A stretch of 64,000 nt of DNA from Amycolatopsis pithecellobii (GTDB taxonomy: Bacteria > Actinomycetota > Actinomycetes > Mycobacteriales > Pseudonocardiaceae). A program made the position numbers and the translations under genes. The notes below the pieces were generated by a model. The model made no database searches. It was not told the DNA's origin and saw only the letters and a program-made list of their open reading frames with translations. The DNA lies in contig NZ_WMBA01000041.1 in assembly GCF_009707865.1 (NCBI RefSeq), forward strand, positions 1-64,000, read 5' to 3'. Below are positions 44,934 to 53,679 of the stretch, one piece after another (within the stretch, counting starts at the first letter, position 1; every line of letters starts with the position of its first letter).

Positions 44934-45734
44934 ATGACTGATCGAGCCTTCCGGTTCGGTGTGGTCGGTACCGGCACCGATCTCGCCACCTGGACCGCCC
45001 TCGCGCGCAGGGCAGAAGCTGCCGGTTATGACACCCTGGTGTCGCCTGATCCGCAGGTAAATCTGGATCCGTTCACGATCATGTCCGCTGCTGCCGCGGT
45101 GACCGAACGTTTGCATGTCGGCACTTTCGTCGCGGTGGACAAGTTCCGGGACCGGCGTTTACTGGACTGGCAGGCACGCTCGCTACACCAGTTCACCGGC
45201 GGGCGATTTGAACTGGGTCTCGGTACCGGGCGCCCGGATGCCGCTGAACGTGTTGTGGCGCTTGGGGGTTCTTGGGACCATCGGTACTCGCATTTGGTAG
45301 AGACCATTGATTTCCTGAAGAAGCAGCCCGATCGTCCGCCGTTGCTGCTGGCTCCCGGTGGGCCGAAAATGATCAAATTGGCTGGGCGGGAAGCTGATAT
45401 CGTGACCATGGCTTGGCTGCCACGCACCACCGAAGCCGATGCGCGGTCTATTGTGGACAGTTTTCGGGCGGGTTGTGACAGACTGGATGACGTTGAGCTG
45501 GCGGTGAACCTGCTTGCCGTTGGCGACGACCCTGCGCCGTGGCTGGAACGCTTCGTCGGCGCGACCGTGGCGGACTTGGCCGCCGCCGGTGCGGTCACCG
45601 TGCTGCCGGGCACACCCGAGCAGGGCGCGGAGACCCTGCGGCGCTGGCGAGCAGAGCTGGGGATTTCTTACGTGACGGTGAATTCCGGCTACCTGGACCA
45701 GTTCGCACGGATCATCGAGCTTTTGCGGCGGTAG
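44934..45734 (+). CDS. LLM-class F420-dependent oxidoreductase
   Basis: The protein is 266 residues from ATG 44934 (MTDRAFRFGVVG). It has the luciferase-like TIM-barrel pattern: TALARRAEAAGYDTLVSPDP, RLHVGTFVAVDKFRDRRLL, and the family loop FELGLGTGRPDAAERVVALGG. Members usually use F420 or flavin to reduce or oxidise small molecules. A GTG at 44895 would add 13 residues and is less likely. The substrate is unknown. The gene ends at the start of the repeat-rich 559-base gap. Confidence 0.88.
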   Translation: MTDRAFRFGVVGTGTDLATWTALARRAEAAGYDTLVSPDPQVNLDPFTIMSAAAAVTERLHVGTFVAVDKFRDRRLLDWQARSLHQFTGGRFELGLGTGRPDAAERVVALGGSWDHRYSHLVETIDFLKKQPDRPPLLLAPGGPKMIKLAGREADIVTMAWLPRTTEADARSIVDSFRAGCDRLDDVELAVNLLAVGDDPAPWLERFVGATVADLAAAGAVTVLPGTPEQGAETLRRWRAELGISYVTVNSGYLDQFARIIELLRR

Positions 45735-45802
45735 CGGGTGGGTTGTTGGCGGTGGTGCGGGCCGTCGGCGGTGGTTGCGTAGGAAACCGTTGCGCCATCC
45801 AC

Positions 45803-46078
45803 GAAACCGGCGGCCGTCAACGAAAACCGAGAGGGCCCAACCGGCCACGCCCCACCGCGAAAACCGGCGGCCGTCGATGCGAAGCGAGCAGGGCCCAACG
45901 CCCATACCCACCCCCGTCCGCGAACACTCACAGATCGGGGCGGGGGTGGGCCCACTCGAGAACGAGGGCGTCCAGCGCCCGGACAACCGCCAGAGCCCGA
46001 AGGGCATCGCGCGAAGCGCGACTTCAAGATCAAAAGAATGCCTCGCCGGCGGGCAGGCTCCGGGATAACTGGCCCAAC
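45803..46078 (-). repeat. dispersed intergenic repeat, copy B
   Basis: Copy B of the repeat described at 34879-35110, in the opposite orientation. It occupies the first half of the 559-base gap between the LLM oxidoreductase and the convergent membrane-protein gene. It shares the 31-base core (45992-46022), the double hairpin and both CCGGCGGCCGTC units. Relative to copy A it contains about 45 extra bases near 45910-45955, which include GGGGCGGGGGTGGGCCC. No credible gene lies in it. A 15-base palindrome, CACCTTGGCAAGGTG (46086-46100), separates it from the next element. Confidence 0.8.
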
Positions 46079-46103
46079 GGGACCTCACCTTGGCAAGGTG
46101 GTC

Positions 46104-46258
46104 GAGTTGAGTGGTCATCCCGTCGCCTGCGGTTTTCGAATATCACTTTTCCTCAGGGCCGCAAGCTTTGTGTTCTCGGGCGGCGGTCCCGGCGCCTGTT
46201 GCGGCCCTGAGCAAAAGTGATTGTTCCTTTGTCAGGCGACGGGATGACCGCCCAACTC
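46104..46258. repeat. 155-base long inverted repeat (two-tier stem)
   Basis: The outer arms are 46104-46129 and 46233-46258 (26 bases, including a perfect 17). The inner arms are 46142-46164 and 46199-46221 (23 bases with one mismatch). They are separated by a 12/11-base internal loop and capped by a 34-base loop. About 49 positions can pair. GAGTTG begins the left arm and CAACTC ends the right. The arm sequence GAGTTG(A/G)G(T/C)GGTCATCCCG also occurs at 34879-34897 in repeat copy A. A T-rich tract (ATTTTATTTT) follows at about 46285. No open frame inside looks real. It could be a terminator, structured RNA or a miniature mobile remnant. Confidence 0.85.
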
Positions 46259-46293
46259 TGGGGCTTTTTCGAGCCTGCCTCGGCTATTTTATT

Positions 46294-46824
46294 TTACCAG
46301 CAAATAACGAGCAGGCATGACGGTTTCGGTTGTGCCGTGCTCGACGTTTTCGATGTCGAATTCGACGGCTGGCTACTGCTCGTCGGAGTTGTGGTGACCG
46401 AAGGACCGGCGGTCGAATCATCATGCCCGGGAGTTGCGGAATCGGTGACCGTGACGGTCTGCGTTTCGCTTTCGCCCGCGCGGTGTGTGCGCGGGATTTC
46501 GTTGATGCCCGCACCGACCGCGCCGGGTGCCTGGTTGGTCACCACGATGGTCTTATTGGTCGCAGTAACCTCGGAACCACTTGGTGTGACAGCAACTCCG
46601 CCGCCCGCGAGCCCACCCGTCGGCGGGTGTGGCAGGTTGAACACGGACGGTGAATCGGCCTGCGGTTCCTTCGATCCGAAGTGGACGAGGAGTGCGGCGA
46701 GCCCGCAGCCCAGCACCACAGCGAGCATCACGGCGGTCATCCGCATGCGCCCGTTGGACTTGCGAGCGGGCCCACCCCAGCCCTCGCGTTCGAGCAGCTC
46801 GGCCACCGACACTTCGTCGTTCAC
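46294..46824 (-). CDS. single-pass membrane protein with Thr/Ser-rich exterior
   Basis: The protein is 176 residues from a GTG. The cytoplasmic N-terminus (EVSVAELLEREGWGG) is a motif often seen in short actinobacterial membrane proteins. One membrane helix spans about 30-48 (TAVMLAVVLGCGLAALLV). The rest is a Thr-, Ser- and Pro-rich low-complexity exterior ending in CLLVICW. It has no enzyme signature. Function is unknown; cell-envelope attachment or sensing is possible. It converges on the long inverted repeat. Confidence 0.75.
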   Translation of the reverse strand: MNDEVSVAELLEREGWGGPARKSNGRMRMTAVMLAVVLGCGLAALLVHFGSKEPQADSPSVFNLPHPPTGGLAGGGVAVTPSGSEVTATNKTIVVTNQAPGAVGAGINEIPRTHRAGESETQTVTVTDSATPGHDDSTAGPSVTTTPTSSSQPSNSTSKTSSTAQPKPSCLLVICW

Positions 46825-47022
46825 CGGACATACCTTTCGAACGGGGGAAAGCGCCGAGGGTATTTCTAGCGTAGCCCGCCAGTCCGTGACGTGTCAGGGT
46901 GCGGAAAAAGTGCGGAAATCACTGACCGTGTCGCTGAACAAGGTTAGGCGCTGATTTTCGCGACATTCCGCAACCGGCCTAACGGGAGACCACGCGAGGT
47001 CTCAAGTGCAGGTCCAGGGTTA

Positions 47023-47307
47023 CTACTTGGTGCGGGCGTCGAGCAGCTGCGGTGCATGCTCGCGGACGGCGGCGAGCACCTGGTCGATGTCCGGGTTGAC
47101 CATCGCCGCCGGTCCGACGAAAACCGTCGGCACGGTCTCGTTGCCGTCCGCAACCGCGCGAACACGTGCTGCGGCCGTCTCGTCCTCCCAGATATTGACC
47201 TCGTGTAACGGCAAGCCGGCGCGTTCCAGGTGTGCCCGGAGCATCATCGAGAACCCGCAACCCGGGCGCCAGTAGAACTCGACAGCAGTTTCGTTCGCGG
47301 ATGCCAT
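47023..47307 (-). CDS. mycoredoxin/glutaredoxin-like protein with CGFS motif
   Basis: The protein is 94 residues with a thioredoxin fold. The active site is WRPGCGFSMML (about residues 13-23), giving a single nucleophilic cysteine in CGFS instead of the CxxC of Mrx1. VPTVFVG holds the cis-proline. Monothiol CGFS proteins often reduce mixed disulfides or handle Fe-S clusters; in this mycothiol organism the partner thiol is likely mycothiol (inference). A hairpin of GAGACC/GGTCTC (46986-47003) just after its stop may terminate the gene. Confidence 0.88.
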   Translation of the reverse strand: MASANETAVEFYWRPGCGFSMMLRAHLERAGLPLHEVNIWEDETAAARVRAVADGNETVPTVFVGPAAMVNPDIDQVLAAVREHAPQLLDARTK

Positions 47308-47445
47308 GCGTCCAGCGTAGCGACCTGCCGAGGTTCGTGATCTATCCGTTATGTCGGTATGTAACACGATCGGGTCATATAGCGAAGTCTCTCCCGGGGG
47401 ACGGCGTGACGGGGTGTTGCGCCTAGTGGGGGTTACGGAGGCGTT

Positions 47446-50400
47446 TTGTCGACCCGAAAGTGTCTGCCTGTTCGGATTCTGTTGTTGTCCGTTGTTGCCA
47501 TTCTGGTCGGCCTTGGCGCCGCTCCCGTGGCGTCCGCGGATAACACGACTGCCGGCCACAATGCCCTGCGTAACGGCTGGGATGACGACGAGGCCGGTCT
47601 GGTCCCATCGCAGGTAGGCGCGGCCGATTTCGGTCAACTGTTCGCCGCGAACGTGGATGGCCAGGTCTATGCCCAGCCGGTCGTCGCGAACGGCGTGGTG
47701 ATCACCGCCACAGAGAACAACAAGGTCTACGGGCTCGACGCGGTGACGGGTGCGCAGCGCTGGAGCCTCAACCTCGGCCCAGCCTGGCCCGTTTCGACGG
47801 TCAGCTGTGGTGACCTGGTGCCGACCATCGGCGTCACGTCGACGCCCGTCTACGACCCGTCGACCGGCACCGTCTACCTGACGGCGAAAGTCAATGACGG
47901 CCCCGATCCGCAGCATCCGCACTGGTACCTGCACGCGCTGGACGCACGCAACGGCGCCGAGCGCGCGGGGTTCCCGACCGCGATCAAGGGCTCGCCGACC
48001 AACAACCCGAACGTGCCGTTCAACCCGATGACCGCGATGCAGCGGCCCGGCCTGTTGCTCCTTGACGGCGTGGTCTACGCCGGGTTCGCCAGCCACTGCG
48101 ACTACACGCCTTACGTCGGCTACATCGTCGGCGTCAACGCCTCGACCGGGGCCCAGACCACTATGTGGGCCACCGAAGCGTCCGCTTCGGACGAAGGCGG
48201 GATCTGGCAGGCGGGCTCCGGTCTGGTCTCCGATGGCCCCGGCCGGATCATCTTCGCCACCGGCAACGGCGTCGCGCCCGCGCCCGGTCCCGGCGAGGAC
48301 CCGCCGGCGACGCTGGGCGAGTCGATGGTGCGCCTCGGCGTCAACGATGACGGATCCCTTACCCCGCAAAGCTTCTTCAGCCCGCACGACAACACGAAGC
48401 TCAACCAGGACGACGCCGACCTCGGCTCGGGCGGCCCGATGGCGCTGCCGGCGGACTTCGGCACCACGGCGCATCCCCGACTCGTCGTCGAAGTCGGCAA
48501 GGACGGCCGGATCTACCTGCTCGACGCCGACCACCTCGGCGGGGCGGGGCAGGGCCCGAACGGTGGCGACGCGGTCGTCGGCATGACCGGCCCGTTCCAG
48601 GGCGTGTGGGGACGGCCCGGATTCTGGGGTGGCGACGGCGGTTACGTCTACGTCGTCGGCAGCAACGGGCCGTTGCGGGCGTTGAAGTACTCGGCGAACG
48701 GTCCGTCGCTGACTTCCGTTGGTACGACGAGCGACAACTTCGGCTACACCTCGGGTTCGCCGGTGATCACCTCGACGGGCACCACGTCGGGTTCGGCGCT
48801 CGTCTGGGTCGTCTACAGCACCGGTCCGAACGGGGCGAACGCGCAGCTGCGCGCGTATGACCCGGTTCCGGTCAACGGTGTGCTGAAGATGCGTTACTCC
48901 GCACCGATCGGCACCGCGGTCAAGTTTTCCGTGCCTGCCACGGATAACGGCCGCGTGTATGTCGGCACGCGCGACGGGAAGGTCCTCGGGTTCGGCCGGC
49001 CGACCACCGCGGTGCTGGCGACAAAACCGTACGACTTCGGCTCGGTCGCCGTCGGGTCCACAAAGGACACGACGGTCACGGTGACCGCGAACCGCGACCT
49101 GACGCTGAACAGCGTGGCCGCGGATGCGCCGTTCACGACTTCGCTTGCCACGCCGGTGAATCTGCTCAATGGTCAGCAGCTGAGCGTGCCGATCTCTTAC
49201 ACGCCAACGACTTGGGGCGCTTCGACGGGAAGCCTGACGTTCCGGACGAACGTCGGTGACACCGCGCTGGACCTGCACGGACAGGGTACGCAACCCGGTC
49301 TGGGTGCGACGCCGCCGTCACTCGACTTCGGACAGGTGCGCACCGGAGCGGCCAAGGAACTGAGCGTCAACATCCTCAACACCGGTACCACAGCCGAGAC
49401 CATCAGCGACGTGACCGTGCCGACCGGGTCCTTCACTGCGGACAACTTGCCCGCTTCCGGAACGGTGCTGGCAGCCGGGGCTTCGGTGACGATCCCCGTC
49501 ACCTATGAGCCGACGCAAGGCACGGACGCCGGGACACCCGAAAGCTCTCAGCTGACGGTGTCCAGCAACCAGGGTTCGGTGACGGTGCCGATCACGGGTA
49601 CCGCGCTGACCGGTAAGCCGGAGCTGACGCTCGATCCCGCCGTGGTGGACTATCACACTGTCCCGATTGGACAGTCGGTGACGCTTTCCTTCACCGTGGC
49701 CAACACCGGGACCGTGCCGCTGACCATCACCAAGGCCAAGGCACCGGCGGGTGTGTTCCACACCGACGATCCGCTGGGCGAGTTCCAGTCGATTCCTCCT
49801 GGTGATTCGCTGCAGCAGAGTGTGACCTTCACGCCGACGGACGCGTACCCGGCGACAGCGGTGTACGAGATCACCGGTGATGACGGGCAGGGCGCGCAAT
49901 ACGTGACCCTGAAAGGAAATACCGATCCGATCACCGACTACTACAACAAGATCGGTGGCGCGCGTGGTTCGGTGCTGAGCGATCCGGTTTCGGCTCAGTA
50001 CCCGACGGCGGACGGCGGTAAGGCGCAGGACTTCCGCGGTGGCTCGATTTACTGGTCCGCGGCCACCGGTCCGCATGTGGTGATCGGCGACATCCTCGCC
50101 AAGTACAAGTCGATCGGCGGTCCGTCGAGCGCGCTGGGTTACCCGGTCACCGACGAGAGCGGGACACCGGACGGTGTCGGCCGGTACAACCATTTCGCGG
50201 GCTCGGGCGGTGCGTCGATCTACTGGACGCCCGGCACCGGCGCGCATTTCATCCAGGGCGCGATCCGGGGTAAGTGGGCCTCGATGGGCTGGGAGACGGG
50301 GCCGCAGGGTTACCCGGTCACGGATGAACTGACCACTCCGGACGGTGTGGGCAAGTTCAACCACTTCTCACGTCCCGATGGCGCGTCGATCTACTGGACG

Positions 50401-50922
50401 CCCGCGACGGGCGCGTGGTCGATTCAGGGCCAGATCCGGGACAAGTGGGCCGCGCTGGGCTGGGAAACGGGGCCGCTCGGTTATCCCGTGACCGACGAAC
50501 TCGGGACCCCGGACGGGATCGGGCGCTACAACCATTTCAGCAATGACGGCTCGATCTACTGGACTCCGTCGGCAGGCCCGTGGTCGATCCACGGCGCGAT
50601 CCGGGACAAGTGGGCCGCGACGGGCTGGGAAACAGGCCCGATGGGTTATCCGGTGACCGACGAGTCGACCACTCCGGACGGTTTCGGACGCTACAACCAT
50701 TTCAGTAAGGCGGCGTCGATCTACTGGAGCCCGTCCACTCCCGCGTCCGCGATCTACGGTCTCATCCGGCAGAAGTGGGCGTCGCTGGGCTGGGAACGCA
50801 GTGCCCTCGGCTATCCGACGTCCGATGAATACGGCATCGACGGCGGGCGGCGAAACGACTTCGTGCACGGGTGGATCACGTTCTGGTTCTCCAACGGGGC
50901 CGTCGTCGACACTTACCGGTAG
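47446..50922 (+). CDS. secreted PQQ-like beta-propeller protein with LGFP cell-wall repeats
   Basis: The protein is 1158 residues from a TTG (GGAGG four bases before it). A signal peptide (1-31, ending VASA) is followed by a PQQ-like eight-bladed propeller (about 35-520). Then come three choice-of-anchor-D/immunoglobulin-like units (about 523-615, 618-720 and 725-825) and a C-terminal LGFP region (830-1158). The LGFP part has five clear units with GYPVTDE or a variant near 898, 954, 1011, 1065 and 1121, and a degenerate one before them. LGFP units anchor proteins to the cell wall. The propeller may be structural or enzymatic; no catalytic residues were assigned. Confidence 0.88.
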   Translation: MSTRKCLPVRILLLSVVAILVGLGAAPVASADNTTAGHNALRNGWDDDEAGLVPSQVGAADFGQLFAANVDGQVYAQPVVANGVVITATENNKVYGLDAVTGAQRWSLNLGPAWPVSTVSCGDLVPTIGVTSTPVYDPSTGTVYLTAKVNDGPDPQHPHWYLHALDARNGAERAGFPTAIKGSPTNNPNVPFNPMTAMQRPGLLLLDGVVYAGFASHCDYTPYVGYIVGVNASTGAQTTMWATEASASDEGGIWQAGSGLVSDGPGRIIFATGNGVAPAPGPGEDPPATLGESMVRLGVNDDGSLTPQSFFSPHDNTKLNQDDADLGSGGPMALPADFGTTAHPRLVVEVGKDGRIYLLDADHLGGAGQGPNGGDAVVGMTGPFQGVWGRPGFWGGDGGYVYVVGSNGPLRALKYSANGPSLTSVGTTSDNFGYTSGSPVITSTGTTSGSALVWVVYSTGPNGANAQLRAYDPVPVNGVLKMRYSAPIGTAVKFSVPATDNGRVYVGTRDGKVLGFGRPTTAVLATKPYDFGSVAVGSTKDTTVTVTANRDLTLNSVAADAPFTTSLATPVNLLNGQQLSVPISYTPTTWGASTGSLTFRTNVGDTALDLHGQGTQPGLGATPPSLDFGQVRTGAAKELSVNILNTGTTAETISDVTVPTGSFTADNLPASGTVLAAGASVTIPVTYEPTQGTDAGTPESSQLTVSSNQGSVTVPITGTALTGKPELTLDPAVVDYHTVPIGQSVTLSFTVANTGTVPLTITKAKAPAGVFHTDDPLGEFQSIPPGDSLQQSVTFTPTDAYPATAVYEITGDDGQGAQYVTLKGNTDPITDYYNKIGGARGSVLSDPVSAQYPTADGGKAQDFRGGSIYWSAATGPHVVIGDILAKYKSIGGPSSALGYPVTDESGTPDGVGRYNHFAGSGGASIYWTPGTGAHFIQGAIRGKWASMGWETGPQGYPVTDELTTPDGVGKFNHFSRPDGASIYWTPATGAWSIQGQIRDKWAALGWETGPLGYPVTDELGTPDGIGRYNHFSNDGSIYWTPSAGPWSIHGAIRDKWAATGWETGPMGYPVTDESTTPDGFGRYNHFSKAASIYWSPSTPASAIYGLIRQKWASLGWERSALGYPTSDEYGIDGGRRNDFVHGWITFWFSNGAVVDTYR
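49970..50890 (+). repeat. tandem coding repeats (LGFP units, about 165 bases each)
   Basis: Within the preceding gene, about 165-base units recur, with GGYTAYCCSGT at their centre and TACAACCATTTC or AAGTTCAACCACTTC at their ends. Units two to four are the most alike. They encode the LGFP repeats and are in frame, so copy number can change without frameshift. Confidence 0.85.
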
Positions 50923-50958
50923 CGCACCGGCTGGGCAGCCATGCAGTCCACTGTGGAC

Positions 50959-51792
50959 TCAGGCTGCCCAGCTGTTGCCGGTGATCCGCTCGTAGGCCTC
51001 CGCGTACCGGCGACGGGTCGCTTCGACGACGTCCGCGGGAATCTCCGGGCCCGGCTCGGTCTTGTCCCAGCCCGTGCTTGTCGACCATTCGCGGACGAAC
51101 TGCTTGTCGTACGAGTACTGCGGCCGGCCGGGCTCCCACTGGTCCGCCGGCCAGAACCGGGACGAGTCCGAGGTGAGTACCTCGTCGCCAAGCGTGAGCA
51201 CACCGGCGGAATCCCAGCCGAACTCCAGTTTCGTGTCCGCGACGATGATTCCGCGGCTTGCCGCGTGTTCGGCGCCCCGGCGGTAGATCTCGAGGGTCAG
51301 CTCGCGCAGCCGCTCCGCGGTTTCGCGGCCTTCCTGCTGTACGACATCGTCGAACGTGATGAACTCGTCGTGCCCTTCGCTGGCTTTCGTGGTGGGGGTG
51401 AAGATCGGCTCGGGCAGTTTGCTGCCTTCTTCGAGCCCGGGCGGCAGCGTGACACCGGAAACCGTGCCGTACTTCTGGTACTCACGCAGGCCGAGCCCGG
51501 CCAGGTAGCCGCGTGCGATGCACTCGACCTGGACCATTTTCAACGGCCGGCAGCGGACCGCGCGCCCCGCGAACTCCTCGGGCACGTCGGTGGTGGAGAG
51601 CACATGGTTGGGCACGACCGCGCCGAAGTACTCGAACCACCAGTTCGACAGCTGGGTGAGCAGCGCGCCCTTGCCGGGTACGGGAGTGGGCAAAACCACG
51701 TCGTAGACCGAGACCCGGTCGGACGCGACCAGGAGGATGTCCTCGCCGTCGCGATAGAGGTCACGAACCTTGCCCGCGTGAATGTGCTCCAT
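50959..51792 (-). CDS. purC: phosphoribosylaminoimidazole-succinocarboxamide synthase
   Basis: The protein is 277 residues. It joins aspartate to CAIR with ATP in purine biosynthesis. The N-terminal HAGKVRDLYRDGEDILLVASDRVSVYDVVLPTPVPGKG (here split by its strands) is the standard ATP-binding part. VECIARGYLAG and the GIIVADTKLEFGWD segment are the family signatures. Length is typical for the actinobacterial form. It is monocistronic and convergent with the LGFP gene across a 36-base gap. Confidence 0.95.
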   Translation of the reverse strand: MEHIHAGKVRDLYRDGEDILLVASDRVSVYDVVLPTPVPGKGALLTQLSNWWFEYFGAVVPNHVLSTTDVPEEFAGRAVRCRPLKMVQVECIARGYLAGLGLREYQKYGTVSGVTLPPGLEEGSKLPEPIFTPTTKASEGHDEFITFDDVVQQEGRETAERLRELTLEIYRRGAEHAASRGIIVADTKLEFGWDSAGVLTLGDEVLTSDSSRFWPADQWEPGRPQYSYDKQFVREWSTSTGWDKTEPGPEIPADVVEATRRRYAEAYERITGNSWAA

Positions 51793-51883
51793 GGTCAGTC
51801 ATCCTAGGCGGCGTCCCGGCGAGGCCGGACAGCCGAGGTGGACAGTCCACATGCGACGGTCGCACGGAGGGGCGCGGCGGTGA

Positions 51884-53563
51884 CTACGTGTGCCGGGCCG
51901 CGGCGCGTAATGCCGCCGGGGAAATGCGTGACAGGACCAGGCCCGCCTTCGCCTCGGCGGTGACTGGGACGGTCGCTTTCCCGGTGGCCACCGCACGCAG
52001 GATTTCCGCCGCCACCTTTTCCGGGCCGAAGTTCCTGCGGCGGTAGAGTTTCGTGGCGCCGGCCCGCCTGCGTTCCTGCTCGGCCGCGTCCACACCGGAA
52101 AACGTGGTGGTGCGGGTGATGTTCGTGGCCACAAAGCCGGGGCAGATCGCGGACACGCCGATCCCTCGGCCGCTCACCTCGGCGCGGAGGCAGTCGGAGA
52201 GTGCCAGCACCGCCGCTTTGCTCGTCGAATACGCGGCGAGTGATTTCAGCGGCAGGTAGGCGGCTGCGGACGCGACGTTGACGATATGCCCGCCCTCGCC
52301 GCGCTCGGCCATCGCCTGCCCGAACACCTGGCACCCGTGGATCACGCCCCACAGGTTGACGTCGAGCACCCGCTGCCACTCTTCTGTTGTGGTATCAAGA
52401 AAACTGCCCGCGTGGCCGACGCCGGCGTTGTTCACCACGATGTCCGGTACACCGTGCTGGGCGATCACCTCGTCGGCGAACTTGCGCATGGCCGCCTCGT
52501 CGGACACGTCGACCTGGTAGGCATGCCCACCGGTGGCGCGGGCCGCGTCCTCGTCGAGATCACACACCACGACCTCCGCGCCCGTGGCGGCGAACGCTTG
52601 CGCGGTGGCGCGTCCGATCCCGCTGCCCGCGCCGGTGACCACGACCAGCGGCGGGGTCTCGGTGCGGGCTCGGCGCAGGCCGCGTGGTTCGGGTGCGCCG
52701 TCGAGGTGGTCGATCAGTTCGGTCACCATCCGAGCGACCTGCGTGCCCTCGCGCAACAGGGTTGACCAGTGGCCGGCGTGCAGACGCCGGCGCCACAGGC
52801 GTGGTACCCATCGTTCGAGGCCTTCGGTGACGGCCGGGGTGACGTAGCGGTCGCGGGTCGGCACGATCACCTGCACGGGGACTTGGGTGTACCGTTCGCG
52901 CGGCTTCGTGAACCGGTGGCGGAAGTTGGCCCGGTACAAGGAAACTCCGCGTGCCGCGTCGGATGACATCGTGGGTGCGGGATGGCCGGGGCGCGGTGGC
53001 ACGCCCTCGACGCGGCTGAGGAACGATGGCCAGCGCCGCGCGATGACGGTGCGCCACAACAGTTCCGGGACAATCGGCACGTGGAATGCCGCGATATACC
53101 AGGAACGTAGTTGCTGGGCGAGAACCTTGCGGAGGTGCTTCGGGCTGCGGTTACGGCGTGCCCAGTACGCGACATGATCGAGGCAGGGCCCGGAAATCGA
53201 CGTGAACGACGCGATCCGCTCGTGCGCGCCCGGTTCGGTGACCGCTTCCCACGCCTGGATGGACCCCCAGTCATGCGCGACAATGTGCACCGGGCGGTCC
53301 GGGCTCAGCTTGGTGATGACGGCGAAGAGGTCATCTTTGAGCTGGGACAATTGGTATGCGGCCGTGCTCCGTGGAGCATCGGACTGACCCGCGCCCCGGA
53401 CGTCGTAGCGGACCACGTGGAAGCGCCCCGAAAGCGCGGCTGCCACGTCGTCCCACACCTGGTGTGTGTCAGGGTAACCGTGCACGAGCAATACTGTCGG
53501 CGCATCCGCAGGCCCCTCCTCGAACACCGCGAGCCGGACGCCACCGGAGACCACCGTCTGCAT
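51884..53563 (-). CDS. ephD: EphD-like alpha/beta-hydrolase-SDR fusion
   Basis: The protein is 559 residues with two domains. Residues 1-290 are an epoxide-hydrolase/dehalogenase-type alpha/beta-hydrolase: nucleophile Asp98 in VAHDWGS, a likely acid Asp238 in PTRDRY and base His265 in HAGHWS. Residues 305-559 are a classical SDR: TGAGSGIG (310-317), NNAG, Ser432, Tyr445 and Lys449. The same fusion is known as EphD in mycobacteria, where it acts on oxygenated mycolic-acid-type lipids; the substrate here is unproved. A perfect operator lies 17 bases upstream of the start. Confidence 0.92.
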   Translation of the reverse strand: MQTVVSGGVRLAVFEEGPADAPTVLLVHGYPDTHQVWDDVAAALSGRFHVVRYDVRGAGQSDAPRSTAAYQLSQLKDDLFAVITKLSPDRPVHIVAHDWGSIQAWEAVTEPGAHERIASFTSISGPCLDHVAYWARRNRSPKHLRKVLAQQLRSWYIAAFHVPIVPELLWRTVIARRWPSFLSRVEGVPPRPGHPAPTMSSDAARGVSLYRANFRHRFTKPRERYTQVPVQVIVPTRDRYVTPAVTEGLERWVPRLWRRRLHAGHWSTLLREGTQVARMVTELIDHLDGAPEPRGLRRARTETPPLVVVTGAGSGIGRATAQAFAATGAEVVVCDLDEDAARATGGHAYQVDVSDEAAMRKFADEVIAQHGVPDIVVNNAGVGHAGSFLDTTTEEWQRVLDVNLWGVIHGCQVFGQAMAERGEGGHIVNVASAAAYLPLKSLAAYSTSKAAVLALSDCLRAEVSGRGIGVSAICPGFVATNITRTTTFSGVDAAEQERRRAGATKLYRRRNFGPEKVAAEILRAVATGKATVPVTAEAKAGLVLSRISPAALRAAARHT

Positions 53564-53579
53564 GGGAACGAACGTAAGT

Positions 53580-53594
53580 GTTACCCGGGGTAAC
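53580..53594. promoter_or_regulatory. palindromic operator upstream of ephD
   Basis: GTTACCCGGGGTAAC is a perfect palindrome with six-base arms around CGG. It lies 17 bases upstream of the ephD start codon, at a promoter position. No adjacent regulator gene is present, so the binding protein is encoded elsewhere. Confidence 0.65.
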
Positions 53595-53679
53595 GGTCAA
53601 GCCCCGAGGCGCTCCACCCACAAAACCGCCGCCGTGTCACGAAAGCCAACCAACGGACCCACCGCCCACTGCCACGACG

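Noticed and set aside
47023-49293. A 756-codon open frame antisense to the LGFP gene
   Set aside because: Only its last 94 codons (the mycoredoxin) resemble a protein. The rest is a shadow of the propeller gene.
49970-50890. CRISPR-like array
   Set aside because: The repeats are long, in frame and encode LGFP domains, with no short unique spacers.
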